Assembly: GCA_910584875.1 (NCBI GenBank)
Contig: CAJUDA010000001.1
Location: forward strand, 57,558-121,557
Origin: an uncultured Eubacterium sp.
GTDB lineage: Bacteria > Bacillota > Clostridia > Lachnospirales > Lachnospiraceae
Direction: 5' to 3'
Length of the DNA stretch: 64,000 nt
Both the position numbers and the translations under genes were made by a program. Within the stretch, counting starts at the first letter, position 1. Each line of letters starts with the position of its first letter. Positions 25,524 through 33,381 of this stretch are shown one piece after another. The notes beneath the pieces are model-generated. The model was not told where the DNA came from, did not search any database, and saw nothing but the letters and a program-made list of their open reading frames with translations.

Positions 25524-27773
25524 ATGTTAGAACAAATGGTGACCAAAGAGTTTGGGAAAAATCTCAGCCAGTGTAACGAGAGTGAGATTTATCGTGCTCT
25601 GCTGCAGCTTGTGCAGAAGAAAGCAGCGGACAGGGAAATGACGGGGAGGAAGAAAAAGCTGTATTACATTTCCGCGGAATTCCTGATCGGAAAACTTCTC
25701 AGCAATAATCTGATCAATCTGGGGATTTATGACGAGGTGGCGGAAGAACTGGACAGAGCCGGCAAGAGCCTGGCGGCACTGGAAGAACGGGAACCGGAGC
25801 CTTCGCTGGGGAATGGCGGCCTGGGACGGCTGGCGGCATGTTTTCTGGATTCTGTTGCGACGCTGGGACTTCCGGGAGATGGTGTGGGACTGAATTACCA
25901 TTATGGACTGTTCCGGCAGAAGTTTAAAAAATGCCGTCAGAAAGAGAAACCAAATCCGTGGATCGGGGAGGATAACTGGCTGATCCGCAGTGACAGGCAG
26001 TTTACGGTTTCTTTTGGTAAATTTGATGTGCAGGCAGTGATGTATGATATTCTTGTGACGGGATACGACAATGGGACGAACCGGCTGCATCTGTTTGATC
26101 TTGATACGGTGGATGAATCCCTTGTCACCAGAGGGATTGATTTTGACAAAAGCGAGATTGAGAAGAACCTTACGTTGTTTCTTTACCCGGATGACAGTGA
26201 TGAGGAGGGGCGTCTGCTGCGTGTGTACCAGCAGTATTTTATGGTGAGCTGTGGTGCGCAGCTGATCCTTGCGGAAGCGAAGGAGAGAGGCAGCAATCTG
26301 CATGATCTGGCAGAGTATGCAGCAGTCCAGATCAATGATACCCATCCATCCATGGTGATCCCGGAACTCATACGTCTGCTGCGCAATGAGGGGATCGCAT
26401 GGGAAGAGGCTGTGCAGATTGTTACAGATACCTGCGCCTATACGAATCATACAATACTGGCGGAGGCTCTTGAAAAATGGCCGATGGCATTTTTGGAGGA
26501 GGCAGCGCCCGCGATCGTCCCTGTGATACAGAGACTGGATGAGGAAATCAAAAAGAAATATGAGGATCCGGCGGTGGCGATCATTGATAAGGACAATCGT
26601 GTCCACATGGCACATATGGATATGCATTATGGGCACAGTGTCAATGGTGTGGCGTATCTGCACACGGAGATCCTGAAGAACAGTGAACTCAATGATTTTT
26701 ATAAGCTGTATCCAGAGAAGTTCAATAATAAAACAAACGGGATCACGTTCCGACGCTGGCTGCTCCACTGCAACCGGGAGCTGACAGATTTTCTCACAGA
26801 TACGATCGGCGATGAGTTTAAGAGGGATGCGTCGAAGCTTGAAAAACTGCTGGCGTACCGTGAAGACGACAGGGTACTGGACCGGCTTATGGAGATCAAG
26901 AAGGCAAATAAACACAGACTGGCGCTGTATCTCAGAGAGACGCAGGGGATTTCGCTGAATGAAGATTCGATCTTTGATATACAGATCAAACGGCTGCATG
27001 AATACAAGAGGCAGCAGTTGAATGCACTCTATGTAATACATAAATATCGTGAGATCAAAAAAGGAAAGAGACCGGTGCGCCCCATTACTCTTATTTTTGG
27101 TGCGAAAGCGGCACCGGCATATACGATTGCCAAGGACATCATCCATCTGATCCTCTGTCTGCAGGAACTGATCCGGAAGGATCCGGAAGTCAGCCCATAC
27201 CTGCAGGTGGTTATGGTGGAAAATTATAATGTTTCCAAGGCAGAAAAACTGATCCCCGCATGTGATATATCGGAGCAGATCTCGCTTGCTTCCAAAGAGG
27301 CGAGCGGTACCGGGAATATGAAATTTATGCTGAATGGCGCTGTGACACTTGGGACAGAGGATGGCGCCAACGTAGAGATTCACGAACTGGTAGGGGACGA
27401 GAATATTTATGTCTTTGGGGAAGACAGCGATACTGTCATTGCCCGTTATGACAGAGGCGATTACCGTCCACGGGATTACTACGACTGGAACAGGGATCTC
27501 AAAAAGGCAGTAAACTTTATCATCAGCAAGAAAATGCTTAAGATTGGCAGCAGAAAACATCTGTTACATCTCTACAATGAGCTGATCAGTAAAGACTGGT
27601 TTATGACATTCCCGGATTTTAATGCTTATGTAGAGACGAAAGAACGTGCCTATGCAGACTATGAGGACAGCCGCCGGTGGGCGCAGAAGATGCTTGTAAA
27701 CGTTGCAAAAGCGGGATTCTTTTCATCCGACCGTACGATTGAACAGTATAATAATGATATATGGGATCTGTAA
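25524..27773 (+). CDS. glgP: Glycogen/alpha-glucan phosphorylase
   Basis: A 749-residue pyridoxal-phosphate enzyme of the GT35 family that releases glucose 1-phosphate from glycogen or maltodextrins. Family motifs are EPSLGNGGLGRLAACFLDS, QINDTHPSMVIPEL, IKRLHEYKRQQLN and EASGTGNMKFMLNG, where Lys600 is the expected cofactor attachment site; EDGANVEI follows. It is shorter than eukaryotic enzymes and lacks an N-terminal regulatory phosphorylation region. No other glycogen genes are adjacent. It has its own promoter and a structured leader, and is followed closely by the MoxR operon. Confidence 0.96.
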   Translation: MLEQMVTKEFGKNLSQCNESEIYRALLQLVQKKAADREMTGRKKKLYYISAEFLIGKLLSNNLINLGIYDEVAEELDRAGKSLAALEEREPEPSLGNGGLGRLAACFLDSVATLGLPGDGVGLNYHYGLFRQKFKKCRQKEKPNPWIGEDNWLIRSDRQFTVSFGKFDVQAVMYDILVTGYDNGTNRLHLFDLDTVDESLVTRGIDFDKSEIEKNLTLFLYPDDSDEEGRLLRVYQQYFMVSCGAQLILAEAKERGSNLHDLAEYAAVQINDTHPSMVIPELIRLLRNEGIAWEEAVQIVTDTCAYTNHTILAEALEKWPMAFLEEAAPAIVPVIQRLDEEIKKKYEDPAVAIIDKDNRVHMAHMDMHYGHSVNGVAYLHTEILKNSELNDFYKLYPEKFNNKTNGITFRRWLLHCNRELTDFLTDTIGDEFKRDASKLEKLLAYREDDRVLDRLMEIKKANKHRLALYLRETQGISLNEDSIFDIQIKRLHEYKRQQLNALYVIHKYREIKKGKRPVRPITLIFGAKAAPAYTIAKDIIHLILCLQELIRKDPEVSPYLQVVMVENYNVSKAEKLIPACDISEQISLASKEASGTGNMKFMLNGAVTLGTEDGANVEIHELVGDENIYVFGEDSDTVIARYDRGDYRPRDYYDWNRDLKKAVNFIISKKMLKIGSRKHLLHLYNELISKDWFMTFPDFNAYVETKERAYADYEDSRRWAQKMLVNVAKAGFFSSDRTIEQYNNDIWDL

Positions 27774-27788
27774 ACAGAGGTGGAATGA

Positions 27789-28718
27789 ATGACAGAGGAA
27801 GTTCTGAAAAAGATTGAAGATGAAGTAAATAAGGTGATCAAGGGAAAAGAAGCTGTGGTGGAAATGGTACTGGCAGCGATCCTTGGCGGAGGGCATATTC
27901 TGATGGAGGATATTCCAGGTGTGGGAAAAACGACGCTGGCTACGACATTTGCCAGAGCGTTGTCTCTTGATTACCGCAGGGTGCAGTTTACACCGGATGT
28001 GCTTCCCAGTGATCTGCTTGGTTTTTCAATGTATAATAATCAGACAAGGGAATTTGATTTTCGTGAGGGGTCTGTATTTTGCAATCTTTTTCTTGCCGAT
28101 GAGATCAACCGTACCTCTCCCAAGACGCAGTCGGCGCTGCTGGAAGTCATGGAGGAAAGACAGGCCAGTGTGGAAGGTGAGACACGCATTCTTCCCGATC
28201 CCTTTATCGTGATCGCTACGCAAAATCCGAGCGGATCCTCCGGTACCCAGATGCTGCCGGAATCCCAGATGGACCGTTTTATGGTCTGCCTGTCCATGGG
28301 ATATCCTTCTCATGAGGATGCTGTGGCATTGCTGAAGGGAGAAGTGTGGCATCATGTGGGAGAGATCAGCAAAGTGATCTCTCTTGGAGAACTGAAGGAA
28401 TGGCAGCACAGGGCAGAGGCAGTCTATGTTCATGATGCTATTTATGATTATATGGTAACACTGACAGAGAGAACCAGGGAGCAGGAGCTGTTTGCATCCG
28501 GTGCCAGTCCCCGGGCATGTATCGCACTGCTTCGCATGGCGCGTTCCATGGCATTGCTGCGGGGACGCGATTTCGTGACGGCAGAGGATGTCCAGCATGT
28601 TCTGCCAGCCGTACTGAGACACCGTGTGAAGCTCAGTTCACGGGCGAGAGCAGAGGGAAGGAGCGTGGAGGAGTGTCTCACTGTACTGCTTCATGAGGTC
28701 AAAAGTCCACGGTGCTGA
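27789..28718 (+). CDS. MoxR-family AAA ATPase
   Basis: A 309-residue AAA+ protein. Walker A is PGVGKTTLA near residue 46, Walker B is LFLADEINR near 102, and sensor 1 is VIATQNP; the C-terminal lid contains SPRACIALLRMAR. MoxR proteins act as chaperone-like ATPases that help assemble or activate protein complexes and are regularly encoded beside DUF58 and transglutaminase proteins, exactly the order found here. The gene starts 15 bases after glgP and its stop lies inside the ribosome-site region of the DUF58 gene, so it heads a three-gene operon. Confidence 0.93.
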   Translation: MTEEVLKKIEDEVNKVIKGKEAVVEMVLAAILGGGHILMEDIPGVGKTTLATTFARALSLDYRRVQFTPDVLPSDLLGFSMYNNQTREFDFREGSVFCNLFLADEINRTSPKTQSALLEVMEERQASVEGETRILPDPFIVIATQNPSGSSGTQMLPESQMDRFMVCLSMGYPSHEDAVALLKGEVWHHVGEISKVISLGELKEWQHRAEAVYVHDAIYDYMVTLTERTREQELFASGASPRACIALLRMARSMALLRGRDFVTAEDVQHVLPAVLRHRVKLSSRARAEGRSVEECLTVLLHEVKSPRC

Positions 28719-28729
28719 CGGAGGAAATT

Positions 28730-29785
28730 ATGCGGAAAGAAAGAAAAGTACAAATCATGTGGATTCGTTGTATCTGTTATCTGTTTCTCTTTTGTGCCGT
28801 GCTGTTTTTCTATTTATTTCTCCGCAGTTATTTTTTTCTGACAATATTGTTTTTGCTGACAGCGTGGTCTGTCGTTTCTGCTGCCGGATTGTGGTATCTG
28901 GCCGGGAGAGTCCGGGGAGAGATGGGAACCGGGCAGGAGAGGATCTGTCCCGGGGATACCCTGCTTCTGTCACTACGGCTGCAGAATCAGTCATGGTGGA
29001 TGGCGCTGGAAGCGGAATGGACGATCCGGTTTGAGAATACATTATGGGAAGAAAAATCAGAGCAGAAGGTGTCTATGCCTGTGCGGCCGCATGGAACGGA
29101 ATTACTTACTCTGCCGCTCCAGATAGGAAATCTGGGGCATTTTCGCATTTTGGCGGATGTATTGAAGCTTCAGGATATACTGGGACTGGTCCGGCTTCAG
29201 ATGCCGGTCTCCCAGGTGAGGCAGGTGGATGTGATACCGGCGGCCGGACCCCAAAAGACATTCCGGACAGAGGGGTATATGTCGGGGCTCTCAGAGACGG
29301 AAGAAAGCAAAGAGAAAGGAAATGATTTTGCCGAGGTAAGCGACATACGTGAGTATATGCCGGGAGACCGGATCCGTGACATTCATTGGAAATTGTCGGC
29401 AAAAAAGGATATTCTGATGGTCAAGGAACGGGTTTCTGTGGCGGGGAGTGAGATGATGGTCCTGCTGCAGCCTGGTGGGGAAAAGACACTGGCTGAACAG
29501 GTGCTGATACAGGCATTTATTCTGAGTCAGGCGTTTCTTGAACAACAGATCCCTGTCTGTCTGCTGCTCTGGGATCAGCGGCGTTATGGCTGGGAGGAGA
29601 ACCGGTCTGCCTCACAGGAGGAACTGGAAGAGGTTTTTTGCAGGATATATCATGTACCAGTGTCACTGCGAAATAATGATGAGTGGGAGTTGTATATGAA
29701 AAACTGTTATCCTTTTTTGAATCATTATCTTGTGATCGGGAACCAGGAAGGAGAAGTACAGGTGGTGCTGCATGAGAATGCATAA
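28730..29785 (+). CDS. DUF58 domain membrane protein
   Basis: About 351 residues. Two hydrophobic segments near the start (about 8-50) anchor it, and the DUF58 signature DIREYMPGDRIRDIHWKLSA is at about 210-230. DUF58 proteins are thought to be VWA-related partners of MoxR ATPases. I start at the ATG at 28730 with GGAGG 5 bases upstream; a GTG at 28712 is possible. The stop overlaps the transglutaminase gene start by 14 bases. A cell-envelope role is likely from context, but no reaction is known. Confidence 0.88.
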   Translation: MRKERKVQIMWIRCICYLFLFCAVLFFYLFLRSYFFLTILFLLTAWSVVSAAGLWYLAGRVRGEMGTGQERICPGDTLLLSLRLQNQSWWMALEAEWTIRFENTLWEEKSEQKVSMPVRPHGTELLTLPLQIGNLGHFRILADVLKLQDILGLVRLQMPVSQVRQVDVIPAAGPQKTFRTEGYMSGLSETEESKEKGNDFAEVSDIREYMPGDRIRDIHWKLSAKKDILMVKERVSVAGSEMMVLLQPGGEKTLAEQVLIQAFILSQAFLEQQIPVCLLLWDQRRYGWEENRSASQEELEEVFCRIYHVPVSLRNNDEWELYMKNCYPFLNHYLVIGNQEGEVQVVLHENA

Positions 29786-32135
29786 AAAAACAGGAAAGAA
29801 TAAGGGAAGCAGGGAAAATGTACTGGCTGAGGGGGTCTTTCTCCGCGCCGGGGAGATGCGCGAGGAAGAGCCAAGGCTTCTGACACTGCTGCTGAAGGGA
29901 TTTCTGATCTATCTTATTGTCATGGGAGGGATCGGATGCTTTCTGACTTCACTGAATATCCAGTGTACATACTGGATCATCCATATCGGTGTTTTGATGG
30001 GGGCAGTTTTCAGCTCTTCTCTGTATTATAGTAGAAAAAGGCAGAATATCGGATATGTTCTGCTTCTTTTTGTGATGCTTTTTGCTGCTGTCAGGCTGCG
30101 CGACTATATCAGCAGCGGGGTTTTTGCTGTGGCGAATGAGCTGTCTAAAAGGGCATCGGTATTTTTTGGCAGCAGTGCCGTAAAAACATATGCAGAGCAG
30201 ATCAGCCGCCGCCATGTGACAATCCCTGTCGCCATGTGCTATGTCGGATGGGTGGCGGCGATCGTGGTAAATGTGATGATCTCCCGGCGCATGAGATATA
30301 TGGCGGTGGGTTTTGTGTGCGTGGCTGTTCTTTTTACTCCACTGTATCTGGAACGTGAGCCCTCTGCCATATATCTGATTATGCTGTTTGGCGGTCTGCT
30401 TGCCACATATATTTATCGGAGGAACGGGCACTATCAGCTGTCATGGGGAAACCAGCGTTATCGCCCCGAGGCGGGGAAACACAGGATTACGTACATCTAT
30501 GCGGGAAGAGTTACGGGCTTCATGATGGCGGCAGTGCTTATGATCAGTGTCGTCCTGCTCTGTCTGTTTGGTCTGTTTCTGCCGGAGGAGCGGTATGCAA
30601 AAATGCGTTCTGCGAGCGGGCTGAAAGAGGGAACGATGGATGTCATGGAGAATTTTACTTTGCTTGGGCTGGCGGGGCTTTTTAACTATTATCCCAATAC
30701 AGGAGGGTTATCTGGTGGTACTCTGGGAGGGGTCAGTGCGGTGCGTCTTGATTATGAGACCGATCTGACGGCAGTTTTTGTTCCCCATGACCTCAACCGC
30801 TTTTATCTGAAATCGTTTACCGGATCTGGGTATATGCCTGTGCAGAATAAATGGAAGCCGTCTCTGCAGAGAGAGGAAGGAGAAGCATGGGAGAAGTATC
30901 AGGAAATGTACGAGGGAGGAGAAAAGCAGTCTGCCAGGGGACAGATCAGGATCACAAATGTGGCGGCGCCGGACGATGAGTATCTGCCCTATTATTCTCC
31001 CGATACGGATAAGAAGGCGGCGCCGGGAACCACGGCTGAGTATGAATATTACATGTATCATGGGGATCTGGATGATCATGTGAAAGAGTACTTTGATTCT
31101 TTGAAATATTTTCATGATTTTTATGATTTTTATGATTCCCTGGAATATTTTCATGTACCAGAGGAAAACAGGGAGGCGCTGGACCGGTTCTGCGTTGAGG
31201 CGGGACTGAAAAAGGGAGAAAGTCTTGATGCGGCGGCAAAAAAACTAAGGGATTATTTTCAGAAAAACATCCCTTATACAACCCGTCCCGGCGCGACACC
31301 GTACCAGAAAGATTTTGTGAATTATTTTCTCACGGAGAACCGGAAAGGGTATTGTGCCCATTATGCCAGTGCAGCGGCACTTATTTTCAGGCAGCTGGGA
31401 TATATGACAAGATATGTGGAGGGATATGTGATCGATCCGGCAGACATCTCGGCAGACGGCCAGGTGCTGGACGGAGAGAAACAGGACGATTACTACAGCG
31501 GCTATATGCCGCTTGATGAGACAGCTGTAGTATCGGTGGATATTACCGATGCCGGTGCACATGCCTGGATTGAGGTATATGACTGGAGCTGCGGGTGGCG
31601 TGTAGTAGATGTGACACCAGCATCGATGGAGAGAAACGATGCGGGTAATGGTATCCTGCAGCAGTTCTTTGATTTTCTTCTGAGTGATGCGGGAGACGGT
31701 GATATACAGGCAGGGGGATCCGGGCAGGATATTTCGGCGCCGAACCCGGGTAACGATATGTTTGCTTCCTTTGGCAGAAATGCCGGTATTGTTTTTCTGG
31801 CGGCTGTTCTGTCCGTGCTTTTTGTACTACTGGTAAGAATGGCGGTACGGCGTATGATATGGTACCGCAGATACCGGAATGCCGGATACAGTGACCGGCT
31901 GATCATGAGTTATCAACGTTTTATCCGGCGGAAGATACGCCGGGACAGGGAGCTGGGGGACGGACTGAATTACAGGGAACAGGTGCAGCGGCTTATCATG
32001 CAGGGAATCTGGAAACCGGAGGAAGAAGAGCGGAAACGGATTGTTTTCCTGCTGGAACAGGCGGGGTTTTCCGACAAACCGATCACAGCCGGGGAATTGG
32101 ACTGGATGAAGGGATGGTTTAAATACCGGGTATGA
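29772..32135 (+). CDS. Membrane transglutaminase-like protein (TgpA type)
   Basis: A 787-residue protein. Six or seven membrane segments span about residues 30-280. The extracellular transglutaminase-like core (about 470-620) shows the Cys in GYCAHYASAAALIFRQLG, the His in AHAWIEVYD and the Asp in VVDVTPAS. One membrane segment near 670-690 is followed by a DUF4129-like cytoplasmic tail with YREQVQRL. A local duplication DSLKYFH...DSLEYFH separated by DFYDFY lies just before the core (about 438-457). MoxR-DUF58-transglutaminase modules are widespread; the catalysed reaction, possibly peptide cross-link formation or cleavage outside the cell, is not known. Confidence 0.88.
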   Translation: MRMHKKTGKNKGSRENVLAEGVFLRAGEMREEEPRLLTLLLKGFLIYLIVMGGIGCFLTSLNIQCTYWIIHIGVLMGAVFSSSLYYSRKRQNIGYVLLLFVMLFAAVRLRDYISSGVFAVANELSKRASVFFGSSAVKTYAEQISRRHVTIPVAMCYVGWVAAIVVNVMISRRMRYMAVGFVCVAVLFTPLYLEREPSAIYLIMLFGGLLATYIYRRNGHYQLSWGNQRYRPEAGKHRITYIYAGRVTGFMMAAVLMISVVLLCLFGLFLPEERYAKMRSASGLKEGTMDVMENFTLLGLAGLFNYYPNTGGLSGGTLGGVSAVRLDYETDLTAVFVPHDLNRFYLKSFTGSGYMPVQNKWKPSLQREEGEAWEKYQEMYEGGEKQSARGQIRITNVAAPDDEYLPYYSPDTDKKAAPGTTAEYEYYMYHGDLDDHVKEYFDSLKYFHDFYDFYDSLEYFHVPEENREALDRFCVEAGLKKGESLDAAAKKLRDYFQKNIPYTTRPGATPYQKDFVNYFLTENRKGYCAHYASAAALIFRQLGYMTRYVEGYVIDPADISADGQVLDGEKQDDYYSGYMPLDETAVVSVDITDAGAHAWIEVYDWSCGWRVVDVTPASMERNDAGNGILQQFFDFLLSDAGDGDIQAGGSGQDISAPNPGNDMFASFGRNAGIVFLAAVLSVLFVLLVRMAVRRMIWYRRYRNAGYSDRLIMSYQRFIRRKIRRDRELGDGLNYREQVQRLIMQGIWKPEEEERKRIVFLLEQAGFSDKPITAGELDWMKGWFKYRV

Positions 32136-32215
32136 GGACACAAAAATTTCGCTTTTCTTTCTATCGTATCCGTGATATAATAATATCGAAATATGCATGT
32201 AAGGAGGAAATAAAG

Positions 32216-33355
32216 TTGAAAAAGAAATATACAGTTGCTGCAGTTGTGCTTGCTGCAGTGATGATGTTTACAGGATGTTCATGGGATGATATTACAGCTA
32301 AGTTCGTAGGAGATGGTGCGACGGCATCTGGTACTGCCACGGTGTCAGGCGGGCCGATCGTGATGGAGGACTATGATCCGGCAGAGTGTGTCACCCTTGG
32401 AAATTATAAAGGAGTCGAAGTGGATTGTACTGTGACCAGTGAGGAGGTCCAGCAGCAGGTTGATAATGTACTGATGCAGCACAGCACAGTAGAACAGATC
32501 AAAAAAGGAAAATGTAAAAGTGGTCAGTCCGTCAATATTGATTATACCGGAAAAGTCGACGGCAAAGCGGTAGACGGTGAGACGGCACAGGATGAGATGG
32601 TCCAGCTTGGAAGTTCCGGGCATATCGATGGATTTGATGACGGGATCACAGGCATGAAACCGGGGGAGAAGAAGGAACTTAAACTAAAAGCGCCAGCCGA
32701 TTATAAGACAGCTGAGGCAGCAGGGAAAGAGATTGTTTACAATATTACGCTGAATTATATTGCCGGGGAGACAAAGACCCCGAAGCTGACGGATTCTTTT
32801 GTTAAGAAAAATACAGATTATAAGACGGTAAAACAGTTTAAAGATGCCGCTGAAGAGAATCTGAGGACTCAGAAGAAAAATAATGCAGGCAATACGGCGC
32901 TGCAGAAGATCGTCGATGATTCCAAGGTCAACAATATGCCGGCTTCGCTGAAGGAGGCACACAAGAGACAGACCGATCATTCCTACCGCTACAATCTGCA
33001 GCAGTACTATGGGAAGGATATGGATTTTAATACTTTGCTGGGGAGCATGGGGATGACGAAAGAGATTTATGAACAGCAGCTGGACCAGCAGGGAGAAAAC
33101 AGTGCCAAAACCCAGCTTGTTTTTGAGGCGATTGCAAAAAAAGAAAATATTGTGTGTTCTGACGCAGATGTTCAGGCTTATGTGGACAGCGTTATTTCGG
33201 GAGCAGGTGCCCAGGGGGCGACCATTGATTCGTTCCGTCAGCAGTATGAGGCGATGTATGGTAACTATGTCTCATTTGATGATTTTCTGAAGACATCCTG
33301 TGTTTACGAAAGAGTAATGAGCCTGATTGAGAGTAATCTGAAGCTAAAGGAATAG
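32216..33355 (+). CDS. FKBP-type peptidyl-prolyl isomerase lipoprotein with trigger-factor-like C-terminus
   Basis: About 380 residues from a TTG start at 32216, placed by AAGGAGG 8 bases upstream and by the signal peptide that follows at once (KKKYTVAAVVLAAVMMF, lipobox FTGC). An in-frame ATG at 32132 would bury this signal. The FKBP-like domain (about 95-185) has VNIDYTGKVDGK, IDGFDDGITGMKPGEKK and YNITLNYI. The C-terminal half (about 195-370) reads like the chaperone arm of trigger factor (DSFVKKNTDYKTVKQFKD). The ribosome-binding domain of trigger factor is missing. It is probably a membrane-anchored extracytoplasmic folding factor with a PrsA-like role. Confidence 0.83.
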   Translation: MKKKYTVAAVVLAAVMMFTGCSWDDITAKFVGDGATASGTATVSGGPIVMEDYDPAECVTLGNYKGVEVDCTVTSEEVQQQVDNVLMQHSTVEQIKKGKCKSGQSVNIDYTGKVDGKAVDGETAQDEMVQLGSSGHIDGFDDGITGMKPGEKKELKLKAPADYKTAEAAGKEIVYNITLNYIAGETKTPKLTDSFVKKNTDYKTVKQFKDAAEENLRTQKKNNAGNTALQKIVDDSKVNNMPASLKEAHKRQTDHSYRYNLQQYYGKDMDFNTLLGSMGMTKEIYEQQLDQQGENSAKTQLVFEAIAKKENIVCSDADVQAYVDSVISGAGAQGATIDSFRQQYEAMYGNYVSFDDFLKTSCVYERVMSLIESNLKLKE

Positions 33356-33381
33356 CATGAAGTAAGATTTGGGGGGCTATT

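Noticed and set aside
25527..27560. Very long open frame (677 codons) on the minus strand opposite glycogen phosphorylase
   Set aside because: The plus strand encodes a full glgP with all motifs. The minus frame gives a Cys/His/Arg-rich sequence with no family features and no ribosome site, as expected of an antisense shadow.
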